Positions 7,383 to 13,316 of a stretch of 20,650 nucleotides of DNA are shown here, one piece after another (the first letter of the stretch is position 1; every line of letters begins with the position of its first letter). This DNA is from Ruminococcaceae bacterium UBA4958 (lineage in GTDB: Bacteria > Bacillota > Clostridia > Oscillospirales > Acutalibacteraceae). The translations under genes were made by a program, and so were the position numbers. Location of the stretch: assembly GCA_002397355.1 (NCBI GenBank), contig DHAI01000002.1:5335-25984 (forward strand), read 5' to 3'. Under the pieces are notes generated by a model. That model did not search any database. It saw only the letters and a program-made list of their open reading frames with translations, and was not told the DNA's origin.

Positions 7383-7565
7383 ATGGCGGTACCGAAGAGA
7401 AAACAGTCGAGCGCGCGGCAAAACAAGAGGCGCTCCAACGTTTGGAAACTGAGCGCGCCCGCGCTGGTGAAATGTCCGAAATGCGGCGAGCTGACCGCTC
7501 CGCACAGGGTTTGCAGCAACTGCGGCTATTACAACGGCAGGGAAGTTATCAAAAAGGAAGCCTGA
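7383..7565 (+). CDS. rpmF: 50S ribosomal protein L32
   Basis: This is the 60-residue bL32 of the large ribosomal subunit. It begins MAVPKRKQSSARQNKRRSN, the hallmark N-terminus, and carries an intact zinc-ribbon: CPKC (Cys29, Cys32) and CSNC. Having all four cysteines marks it as the zinc-binding (C+) form. The ATG at 7383 lies 8 nt after AAGGAGG. An in-frame GTG at 7374 overlaps that site and is rejected. It is the second gene of the yceD-rpmF transcript, separated from yceD by 125 nt that hold the tandem hairpin repeats, and is followed by a strong terminator. The intergenic repeats suggest translation or mRNA stability may be regulated separately from yceD. Confidence 0.97.
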   Translation: MAVPKRKQSSARQNKRRSNVWKLSAPALVKCPKCGELTAPHRVCSNCGYYNGREVIKKEA

Positions 7566-7584
7566 GCGGCGTTTTCCAGAGAAG

Positions 7585-7614
7585 AGAGAAGGAAGGACTC
7601 CTTCTCTTTTTTTT
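7585..7614 (+). terminator. Intrinsic terminator after rpmF
   Basis: AGAGAAGGA (7585-7593) pairs perfectly with TCCTTCTCT (7599-7607) around a 5-nt loop and is followed by seven T residues. Confidence 0.87.
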
Positions 7615-7634
7615 GGAGAAATCCGGGCCACGGC

Positions 7635-7663
7635 TTGACGTGCGTGGGAAATGATGCGATAAT
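7635..7663 (+). promoter_or_regulatory. Sigma-A-type extended -10 promoter of der-plsY
   Basis: TTGACG (7635-7640), 17 nt, then GATAAT (7658-7663) with TGC just before the -10. Transcription would begin near 7670, giving a leader of about 75 nt. That leader starts with a possible hairpin: AAGGGA (7669-7674) pairs with TCCTTT (7698-7703), plus an inner CTCT/AGAG. Confidence 0.75.
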
Positions 7664-7743
7664 TCCAGAAGGGACTGCCTCTCTTTTTGTATAGAGTTCC
7701 TTTGGAGAAAGCAGATTTTCCCGGAAAAAGGGAGTGAGAGGGT

Positions 7744-9087
7744 TTGGCTGAACCGGTTGTGGCGGTCGTTGGCCGCCCAAACGTTGGAAAATCCACGTTG
7801 TTCAACAAACTCGTGGGACGGCGTCTTTCCATTGTGGACGATACGCCCGGCGTGACGCGTGACCGTCTTTACGGCAGATGCGAATGGAACGGCCGCGCTT
7901 TTTCGCTGGTGGATACCGGGGGGCTTGAGCTTCATGCCGGCGACGAGATCCTTTCGCACATCCGGGCGCAGGCGGAGCTTGCGATCGAAGCGGCCGATGT
8001 GATTCTCTTCGTCACGGATGTTCGTTCCGGCGTGACGGCTTCCGACCAGGAAATCGCCCAGATGCTGCGGAAGAGCGGCAAACCCGTTCTCCTTTGCGTG
8101 AACAAATGCGATACCCCGGGAGAACCTCCCCTGGGTTTCTATGATTTTTACAACCTCGCGCTCGGCGATCCGATCCGCGTTTCCTCCGTTCACGGGCATG
8201 GAACGGGGGATCTGCTTGACGCGGTCGTGCGTCTGCTTCCGGAGGAAGAGGCGTCTGCACAGGGAGAAGAACCCATCCGGGTTGCCATCATCGGCAAGCC
8301 GAATGTGGGAAAGTCCTCGCTTGTCAATTATATCTGCGGCGAGGAGCGCTGTATTGTTTCCAGCCGGGCGGGGACAACGCGCGACGCCGTCGATATTGCG
8401 GTGGAGAACGGCTTCGGCCGCTTTATCCTGATCGACACGGCCGGACTGCGGCGCAAGAGCCGCATCGACGACGCAATCGAGCGTTACAGCATGATGCGCG
8501 CCCAGATGGCTGTGGAACGCAGCGACGCGTGCGTCATCATGATCGACGGAACCGCCGGATTTACCGAGCAGGATTCCAAGATAGCCGGCCTTGCGCATGA
8601 GGCGGGGAAGGCCTGCGTAATTGCCGTAAACAAATGGGACGCCGTCGAGAAGAATGGAAACACGCTCGAGATTTACCGCAAAAACCTTCAAAACGACTTC
8701 TCTTTCATGTCTTACGCGGAGATCGTCTTTATTTCGGCGAAAACCGGCCAGCGCGTCGACCGTCTGTTCCAGGCTGTGGGTGCGGCCGCGAAGGCGAACG
8801 CTTCGCGCGTGACCACGGGAATGCTGAACGACGTACTCGCGCAGGCGACGCAGCGCGTTCAGCCGCCCACGGACAAGGGCAGAAGGCTGAAAATCTATTA
8901 CGCGACGCAGGCTTCCACGAAGCCGCCCGCGTTTGTTTTCTTCGTCAATTCGAAAATTCTTTTTCACTTTTCCTACCAGCGCTATCTGGAAAACATGATC
9001 CGGGAGACGTTCAGCCTTGCGGGGACGCCGATCCGTTTTATCGTGCGGGAGCGCGGGGAAAAAGAGGGAGGATCATACGGTGGATAA
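7744..9087 (+). CDS. der: Ribosome biogenesis GTPase Der (EngA)
   Basis: Der is the essential double-GTPase that assists 50S ribosomal subunit assembly. The 447-residue product has two tandem G domains and a C-terminal KH-like domain. The first P-loop is GRPNVGKS (residues 10-17) with DTGG (57-60) and NKCD (120-123). The second is GKPNVGKS (184-191) with switch RAGTTRD, DTAG, and NKWD. The KH-like part (about 350-440) includes KIYYATQ and PPAFVFFVN. The start is TTG at 7744 with GGGAG (7730-7734) 9 nt upstream, giving MAEPVVAVVGRPNVGKS. The short acidic linker between G domains (PEEEASAQGEE) is typical. Its end overlaps the plsY start by 8 nt, so both genes are co-transcribed and probably translationally coupled. 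Confidence 0.97.
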   Translation: MAEPVVAVVGRPNVGKSTLFNKLVGRRLSIVDDTPGVTRDRLYGRCEWNGRAFSLVDTGGLELHAGDEILSHIRAQAELAIEAADVILFVTDVRSGVTASDQEIAQMLRKSGKPVLLCVNKCDTPGEPPLGFYDFYNLALGDPIRVSSVHGHGTGDLLDAVVRLLPEEEASAQGEEPIRVAIIGKPNVGKSSLVNYICGEERCIVSSRAGTTRDAVDIAVENGFGRFILIDTAGLRRKSRIDDAIERYSMMRAQMAVERSDACVIMIDGTAGFTEQDSKIAGLAHEAGKACVIAVNKWDAVEKNGNTLEIYRKNLQNDFSFMSYAEIVFISAKTGQRVDRLFQAVGAAAKANASRVTTGMLNDVLAQATQRVQPPTDKGRRLKIYYATQASTKPPAFVFFVNSKILFHFSYQRYLENMIRETFSLAGTPIRFIVRERGEKEGGSYGG

Positions 9088-9799
9088 CAGCATGCGGATT
9101 TTTGTGCTGCCGGCTTTGGCGACCGCAGTGATAGCCTATCTGATCGGGAGCGTCAGCTTCTCGATCATTTTTACCCGGATTTTCGACCACGACACGGATA
9201 TCCGCAACCTGGGGAGCGGAAACGCGGGCATGACGAACGTCCTTCGTTCCGTCGGCGCGAAGGCCGCGACTTTCACCACGATCTGTGATTTCGGCAAATG
9301 CGCCGGCGCCGTCGTCATCGGGCGGCTGATCTTTCAGTCCGTCTGCACGGCCAACGGGCTGCCCTCCTATTACACGCAGTACGGTGCATTTTTGGCGGGC
9401 TTCACGTGCGTGCTCGGGCACATCTACCCGCTCTATTTCGGTTTCCGGGGAGGGAAGGGCATCCTGTCCACCTCGGCGCTGATGCTCGTGCTCGACTGGC
9501 GCATTTTCGTGGTGGCGATCTCCGTCTGGGCCGTCACGATGGTGCTGACGCGGATCGTTTCGCTCGCCTCGATCCTTGCGGCGGCCTCTTTCCCGGTTTC
9601 AACTTTCCTTTTTTTCTATTACGATTACGCGACGGGATCGTCCGCCTTCGGCACGCTGCCGATCGCGTACGTCTGGATTACGACGGCGATCGCTTTCTGC
9701 TTCGCGGCCATCCTTATCTGGAAGCACCGGGAAAATATCCGGCGCCTGCGGAACGGGACGGAAAAAAGGATCACCGTGAAGCATGGGATGGGAAAATAA
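9080..9799 (+). CDS. plsY: Glycerol-3-phosphate acyltransferase PlsY
   Basis: PlsY transfers an acyl group from acyl-phosphate to glycerol-3-phosphate, the first step of membrane phospholipid synthesis, and is an integral membrane enzyme. The start is GTG at 9080, inside der: AGGGAGG (9065-9071) is 8 nt upstream, and the protein then opens MDNSMRIFVLPAL with a first membrane segment. The 239-residue length is somewhat longer than the common 195-220. Conserved motifs are in order: IGSVSFSIIFTRIF, the substrate-binding IRNLGSGNAGMTNVLR (motif 1), GHIYPLYFGFRGGKG (motif 2), and a final RHREN-like KHRENIRRL (motif 3). Several hydrophobic segments alternate with these loops. The der-plsY pairing is common in clostridia. 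Confidence 0.95.
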   Translation: MDNSMRIFVLPALATAVIAYLIGSVSFSIIFTRIFDHDTDIRNLGSGNAGMTNVLRSVGAKAATFTTICDFGKCAGAVVIGRLIFQSVCTANGLPSYYTQYGAFLAGFTCVLGHIYPLYFGFRGGKGILSTSALMLVLDWRIFVVAISVWAVTMVLTRIVSLASILAAASFPVSTFLFFYYDYATGSSAFGTLPIAYVWITTAIAFCFAAILIWKHRENIRRLRNGTEKRITVKHGMGK

Positions 9800-9866
9800 C
9801 CGGAGGATTCTTCATAAAACTGAACGATGCGGTTCGGACGGCGGGGCCGGTGGAGGCCGCGGCAGG

Positions 9867-9902
9867 GCGCAGAAAAGCAGCGATGTTTTCCTGCGCTTTT
9901 TT
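9867..9902 (+). terminator. Intrinsic terminator after der-plsY
   Basis: GCGCAGAAAA (9867-9876) pairs with TTTTC-CTGCGC (9886-9896) with one bulged C, followed by six T residues (9897-9902). A second G/C hairpin (CGGCCGG 9906-9912 with CCGGCCG 9926-9932) follows without a T-run. The 241-nt gap 9800-10040 otherwise holds only the next promoter. Confidence 0.78.
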
Positions 9903-9979
9903 CAACGGCCGGCGGAGCGGCGTGCCCGGCCGAACAGGTGAAAATTTTTGCAGCCGCTCCAAATTCGTTTTCCTGCATC

Positions 9980-10007
9980 TTGACAGAATTTTTGGAATCT
10001 TTATACT
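9980..10007 (+). promoter_or_regulatory. Sigma-A-type promoter of the cytidylate-kinase-like gene
   Basis: TTGACA (9980-9985), a 16-nt spacer and TATACT (10002-10007). The start codon lies about 33 nt after the -10. Confidence 0.7.
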
Positions 10008-10040
10008 GTTAGACAGGGGAAGCAAAGGAGGAAACGCTTT

Positions 10041-10676
10041 ATGAATTATGTGATCACCATAGCGCGCGGTTACGGGAGCGGCGGGCGGCGGATCGGCAAA
10101 AAGCTCGCCGACGCGCTCAATATCGACTTTGTGGACCGCGAGCTGCTGCAGCTTGCCTCGATTGAAAGCGGAATCAACGAGGCGCTCTTCCAGGATGCGG
10201 ACGAGCGGGTGAAGGTCCCGAAATTTTTATTCAAGAACAGCCGGAAGAGCCATGCGGGCAAGGTCCTGAGTCCCGAGCAGAACGGCTTCATCTCGGACCG
10301 GAACCTGTTTAATTACCAGGCGAAGGTTTTGAAAAGCCTGACGAAAAAGGAATCCTTTGTCGTGATGGGCCGTGCGGCCGACTATATTCTGAAAGACGAG
10401 CCGAACGTGCTGAGCGTCAGCGTTCAGGCGTCCCGCCTCTTTTGCGTAAAAGCGGTCGTCGACCTGTACGGGCTTTCGGAAAGGGAAGCCGAGACGGTCA
10501 TCGAAAAGACCGACCGTTACCGTGCGGATTTTTACCGTTATTATACGGGGCGCGACTGGAATGACCAGAGGAATTTCGACCTCTGTCTGAACAGCGAACG
10601 TCTGGGCGACGACAATTGCATCAGACTGATCGTCGAGGCCGGGCAGCTGAAGTTCGGCCCCGGATTTGGAAAATAG
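10041..10676 (+). CDS. Cytidylate kinase-like family protein (AAA P-loop kinase fold)
   Basis: The 211-residue product opens MNYVITIARGYGSGGRRIGKKLA, with the Cytidylate_kin2-type P-loop GYGSGGRRIGK (residues 10-20) in place of the classical Cmk GxxGxGKS loop. NIDFVDRELLQLAS is the matching second element of this family. FVVMGRAADYILKD and a lid-like basic stretch (EKTDRYRADFYRYYTGRDW) follow. AAAGGAGG (10024-10031) lies 9 nt upstream. It has its own promoter and a downstream hairpin, so it appears monocistronic. Family members are plentiful in clostridia and distinct from true cytidylate kinase, and their substrate is generally unassigned. I would not call it cmk. Confidence 0.88.
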   Translation: MNYVITIARGYGSGGRRIGKKLADALNIDFVDRELLQLASIESGINEALFQDADERVKVPKFLFKNSRKSHAGKVLSPEQNGFISDRNLFNYQAKVLKSLTKKESFVVMGRAADYILKDEPNVLSVSVQASRLFCVKAVVDLYGLSEREAETVIEKTDRYRADFYRYYTGRDWNDQRNFDLCLNSERLGDDNCIRLIVEAGQLKFGPGFGK

Positions 10677-10685
10677 AGGGAAAAC

Positions 10686-10724
10686 GCGGAGCGCCGGGAA
10701 GAAGTGCCTTTTTCGGCGCTCCGC
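10686..10724 (+). terminator. Hairpin terminator after the kinase-like gene
   Basis: GCGGAGCGCCG (10686-10696) pairs perfectly with CGGCGCTCCGC (10714-10724) over an 11-bp stem with a 17-nt loop, followed by CGGTTTTAC. The T-run is short and offset, so termination efficiency is uncertain. Confidence 0.55.
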
Positions 10725-10842
10725 CGGTTTTACGCATAAAAGGCGGCTGTATGCCGGCCTGCGGCTGTAAAGCGAAGCGCGAAAACGCCCCGCTTTTCAT
10801 GCCAAAACGAATTTGCGATGAGGGAAAGGAAAAGGTGAAAAG

Positions 10843-11838
10843 ATGAGAAGCATATTTTTGGGGAATCGGGACACGGTCGGGCAGGTTTACCGCGGGCCTG
10901 AAATCGACGCGCTGGAGAGCGAATTCGGTCTGAGGAACACGGTTTACACAAAGGACGACTTGAACGCGCGGGATTTTCGGGACGTCGATTTTATTTTTTC
11001 AACATGGGGAATGCCGAGTTTAAGCACGAAAGAAATATCCGGTTGTTTCCCGGCGCTCAAAGCGGTATTTTACGCGGCGGGAACGGTGCAGGCTTTTGCC
11101 AGGCCGTTTCTGGAGTGCGGCGTGAGGGTCTTCAGCGCCTGGGCGGCAAATGCCGTTCCTGTCTCGGAGTACGCCGTCGCGCAGATCATCCTCGCAAACA
11201 AGGGCTTTTTCCGTGCATTTGGTCTGAAAAGCCCCGGGGAACACAGGGAGCGCGCCGGGATCTCCCACGAGTATCCCGGTAATTATGGCTGCAAAGTCGG
11301 CATCCTCGGCGCCGGCATGATCGGGAAACTAGTCATCCGGAAGCTGAAAAACGATTATCACCTGCAGGTGCTTGTTTTCGATCCGTTCCTGCCGGAAGAG
11401 AAAGCGAAAGAACTTGGGGCCGTGAAAACCGATCTCCACACGGTTTTCAGGGAGTGCACGACGATCTCGAACCATCTCGCAAACAATGAGCAAACAAAGG
11501 GCATGCTGAACAAGAGCTGCTTTTCTCTGATGAAGGACCACGCGACTTTTATCAACACCGGGCGGGGGGCCCAGGTGGTAAACGCCGACCTGGAGGAAGC
11601 GCTCAGGGCGAGGCCGTTTGCCGCTGCGGTCCTTGATGTGACCTATCCGGAGCCGCTGCCGGAAGGGCACCCGTTCTATCGGATGGAAAACGTCATATTG
11701 ACGCCCCATATGGCGGGAAGCCAGGCGTGCGAAACGGAGCGCATGGCCCGGTACATGGTGGAGGAATGCCGCCTGCTGCATGCGGGCCGGCCCGTGCGGT
11801 ACGAAGTTACCGCCGACATGCTCAAAACGATGGCATGA
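10843..11838 (+). CDS. D-isomer-specific 2-hydroxyacid dehydrogenase family protein
   Basis: The 331-residue product belongs to the NAD-dependent D-2-hydroxyacid dehydrogenase family, which reduces 2-oxo acids or oxidises 2-hydroxyacids in the cytoplasm. The N-terminal substrate domain (1-105) is divergent. The nucleotide-binding domain (about 107-290) has GILGAGMIG (153-161) with an acidic residue at VFDPF (Asp180) that favours NAD over NADP. The catalytic set is intact: Arg241 in INTGRGAQV, Glu270 in DVTYPEPLPEGHP, and His289 in LTPHMAG. The substrate (phosphoglycerate, glyoxylate or other) cannot be read from the sequence. An AAAAGG stretch lies about 8 nt before the ATG. A 31-codon ORF (10751-10846) overlaps the start by ATGA. 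It is convergent with the DUF3842 gene, separated by a bidirectional hairpin. Confidence 0.88.
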   Translation: MRSIFLGNRDTVGQVYRGPEIDALESEFGLRNTVYTKDDLNARDFRDVDFIFSTWGMPSLSTKEISGCFPALKAVFYAAGTVQAFARPFLECGVRVFSAWAANAVPVSEYAVAQIILANKGFFRAFGLKSPGEHRERAGISHEYPGNYGCKVGILGAGMIGKLVIRKLKNDYHLQVLVFDPFLPEEKAKELGAVKTDLHTVFRECTTISNHLANNEQTKGMLNKSCFSLMKDHATFINTGRGAQVVNADLEEALRARPFAAAVLDVTYPEPLPEGHPFYRMENVILTPHMAGSQACETERMARYMVEECRLLHAGRPVRYEVTADMLKTMA

Positions 11839-11880
11839 ACCGATTCCCGCAAATATGGGGTGAGAGAGAAAAAGCCGTGC

Positions 11881-11922
11881 AAAAAGGCCGGGCCTCCGGA
11901 ATTTCGGAGGTCCCGGCCTTTT
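11881..11922. terminator. Bidirectional intrinsic terminator between convergent genes
   Basis: AAAAGGCCGGG plus CCTCCG (11882-11898) pairs with CGGAGG, a bulged T, and CCCGGCCTTTT (11905-11922) around a 6-nt loop. The A/T ends of the stem supply a short T-run in both directions. It sits between the hydroxyacid dehydrogenase (plus) and the DUF3842 gene (minus). Confidence 0.75.
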
Positions 11923-11963
11923 GCCCGGTTAAAAACAGGCGGAAACCGACAGGCGCGCGGCAT

Positions 11964-12383
11964 TCAGCTTTTCGGCCCGTTGATTTGCACCACGGCTTCC
12001 ACAGCCCCCGCAAGGCTCTGCTGAAGGGAAATCTTTTCCGTGCCGACCACATGGACCCCGCAGCGGTTCAGCGGGATCAGAACTTTTTCCGCAGGGCTGT
12101 CGGCTACCGCACGGGCCATGGCGGGCGAAATTTCCCCCAACATGGCGTCCGCGGCGAGGATACCGACGCTCCCGAGAATCACATCCGCCTTCGGCGCACA
12201 GACGACGACGGCGTTTTCTCCCGTTGCGCCCATGTCCGCCCCCGCTTTCAGCATGGAGGAAGTCGCGGCGGCGTTCGTCCCCAACGCCGTGATCTCGGCT
12301 TGGCTGCCGAGTTTCGCGCGCAGGGCCCCGATCAGCGCTTTGCCGATTCCGCCGCCCTGCCCGTCGATCACCAGAATCCTCAT
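11964..12383 (-). CDS. DUF3842 family protein, Rossmann-like, function unknown
   Basis: The 139-residue product begins MRILVIDGQGGGIGKALIGALR, a glycine-rich beta-loop-alpha unit that looks like a nucleotide-binding loop. It continues with ITALGTNAAATSSMLKAGAD, a VVVCAPKADVILGSVGILAADAMLGEISPAMA stretch, and KVLIPLNRCGVHVVGTEK. These are the conserved blocks of the DUF3842 family, found mainly in Firmicutes. GGGGGA lies 7 nt before the ATG, and a good minus-strand promoter precedes it. No catalytic residues are evident to me, and the function is unknown. The neighbouring CBS-domain gene is on the same strand but is separated by a terminator, so the two are probably independent units. Confidence 0.87.
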   Translation of the reverse strand: MRILVIDGQGGGIGKALIGALRAKLGSQAEITALGTNAAATSSMLKAGADMGATGENAVVVCAPKADVILGSVGILAADAMLGEISPAMARAVADSPAEKVLIPLNRCGVHVVGTEKISLQQSLAGAVEAVVQINGPKS

Positions 12384-12415
12384 GAGCCGTTCCCCCGTCC
12401 GTATTTGATTGGCCT

Positions 12416-12444
12416 ATTATACCACGGGAAGGGCTGCGGAGCAA
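12416..12444 (-). promoter_or_regulatory. Sigma-A-type promoter of the DUF3842 gene
   Basis: On the minus strand TTGCTC (12439-12444), 17 nt, and a perfect TATAAT (12416-12421). A 7-bp inverted repeat, ATTGGCC (12408-12414) and GGCCAAT (12449-12455), brackets the promoter core, which may be chance or an operator. Confidence 0.7.
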
Positions 12445-12479
12445 ATCCGGCCAATGCTGCGGGCGATATGTGCGTTTCG

Positions 12480-12518
12480 AAAAACAGCCTGGGAAAGGCC
12501 GCAACCTTTCGCAGACTG
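12480..12518 (-). terminator. Intrinsic terminator of the CBS-domain gene
   Basis: On the minus strand a 14-position stem (12505-12518 with 12485-12498, one mismatch and one G-U) closes a 6-nt loop and is followed directly by TTTTT (12484-12480). It ends 19 nt after the CBS stop codon. Confidence 0.8.
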
Positions 12519-12536
12519 CTTTCGATTTCACCGCGT

Positions 12537-12965
12537 TCACATCTGGATATTGGTCTGGCGGGATATTCCGCTCAACGCTTCGCCCGCGGAATTCTGCGAA
12601 GCCGGCTCCACGGAGATGTCTCCGAGCGCGAGGTAACCGACGAGGCTGTCGTTTTCCAGTATCGGCAGCCTGCGGATCTGGCGTTCGCTCATCAGGCGCG
12701 CGGCTTCGTTTACGTCCATTTCCGGCTGCCCGGTCGCGGGGGCTCCGGTCATGATTTCCTTCACTTTCTGCTGTTTCCCGTCTTTTCCATCCGCTACGCA
12801 GCGCATGGCGATGTCGCGGTCCGTAACGACGCCTTCCAATTTATTTCCCCAGCAGACGGGAATGGAGCCGCAGCCGTGCTGCTTCATTATTTTCGCAGCC
12901 TGCTCGATGGTATCGTCGGGCTGGACGCATGCGACGTCTTTTGTCATGATTTCCTTGACTTTCAT
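12537..12965 (-). CDS. Double CBS-domain protein
   Basis: The 142-residue product consists almost wholly of two CBS motifs that form one Bateman module: residues about 3-58 (MTKDVACVQPDDTIEQAAKIM, then GVVTDRDIAMR) and about 69-125 (IMTGAPATGQPEMDVNEAARLM, then PILENDSLVGYLALGDIS). Such modules bind adenine nucleotides and sense cell energy status or regulate a partner. The VTDRDI signature is typical of stand-alone clostridial and bacillar CBS proteins. The ATG at 12965 is chosen because GGAGG lies 8 nt upstream; an in-frame GTG at 12974 overlaps the site. A C-terminal tail of about 20 residues is polar. No effector domain is fused, so its target is unknown. It is divergent from the alanyl-tRNA editing gene. 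Confidence 0.9.
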   Translation of the reverse strand: MKVKEIMTKDVACVQPDDTIEQAAKIMKQHGCGSIPVCWGNKLEGVVTDRDIAMRCVADGKDGKQQKVKEIMTGAPATGQPEMDVNEAARLMSERQIRRLPILENDSLVGYLALGDISVEPASQNSAGEALSGISRQTNIQM

Positions 12966-13034
12966 TGTTATCACCTCCCAAGTTATGGTTCCCGCCTTGC
13001 GCGGAGATTATTTGCAGACGAATAATTTTTCCTA

Positions 13035-13063
13035 TTGAATCGGAGCGGGGCGAAACTTATAAT
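13035..13063 (+). promoter_or_regulatory. Sigma-A-type promoter upstream of the alanyl-tRNA editing gene
   Basis: TTGAAT (13035-13040), 17 nt and a perfect TATAAT (13058-13063). It would give a leader of about 247 nt, unusually long for this window. Confidence 0.65.
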
Positions 13064-13153
13064 AAAACATGGTTTTTACTTTCGGCGGAGTTTTCGGGAT
13101 CCGGGCGGCGCCGACATTGGACGCTTGTTTTCAGGCATTCATTTTTTAAAAGC

Positions 13154-13165
13154 TTTCAATTGAAA
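13154..13165. repeat. Perfect 12-bp palindrome TTTCAATTGAAA
   Basis: The palindrome is exact and sits between the TTTAAA and TAAAAT hexamers of a possible second promoter (13145-13173, 17-nt spacing). That is where a dimeric repressor would block transcription. It could also be chance in an AT-rich stretch. Confidence 0.5.
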
Positions 13166-13316
13166 AATAAAATACGTGTGATTCCGCGCTGAACCTGGTT
13201 TTTGCACGCATCTTCGCCCTGGAAATTTCGGGGAAATCGACCGCCTGGTACATGGGAGCGGAATTCGCTGCCGTTTCGCGGACAGGCGGTGCGGAAGTGA
13301 GGAAAGGAAGACGCTT

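Larger units (their letters stand above)
12966..13316. other. 351-nt divergent intergenic region with a structured leader
   Basis: It holds no gene. It contains the CBS ribosome-binding site, a plus-strand consensus promoter (13035-13063) and about 250 nt of leader for the alanyl-tRNA editing gene. In that leader are TCGGCG/CGCCGA (13082-13087, 13109-13114), a perfect 12-bp palindrome (13154-13165), a possible second promoter TTTAAA/TAAAAT (13145-13173), and a two-part stem: outer ACCGCCTG/CAGGCGGT (13240-13247, 13283-13290), inner GCGGAA/TTTCGC (13258-13263, 13274-13279). I could not find a convincing minus-strand promoter for the CBS gene. Confidence 0.6.

Noticed and set aside
7549..8967. 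472-codon minus-strand frame
   Set aside because: Antisense to der and across the rpmF terminator; no domain recognised.
11727..13025. 432-codon plus-strand frame
   Set aside because: Antisense to DUF3842 and CBS genes, which have family motifs, ribosome-binding sites, a promoter and terminators on the minus strand.
13064..13316. T-box riboswitch ahead of the alanyl-tRNA editing gene
   Set aside because: The conserved T-box antiterminator sequence and a terminator with a T-run were not found.
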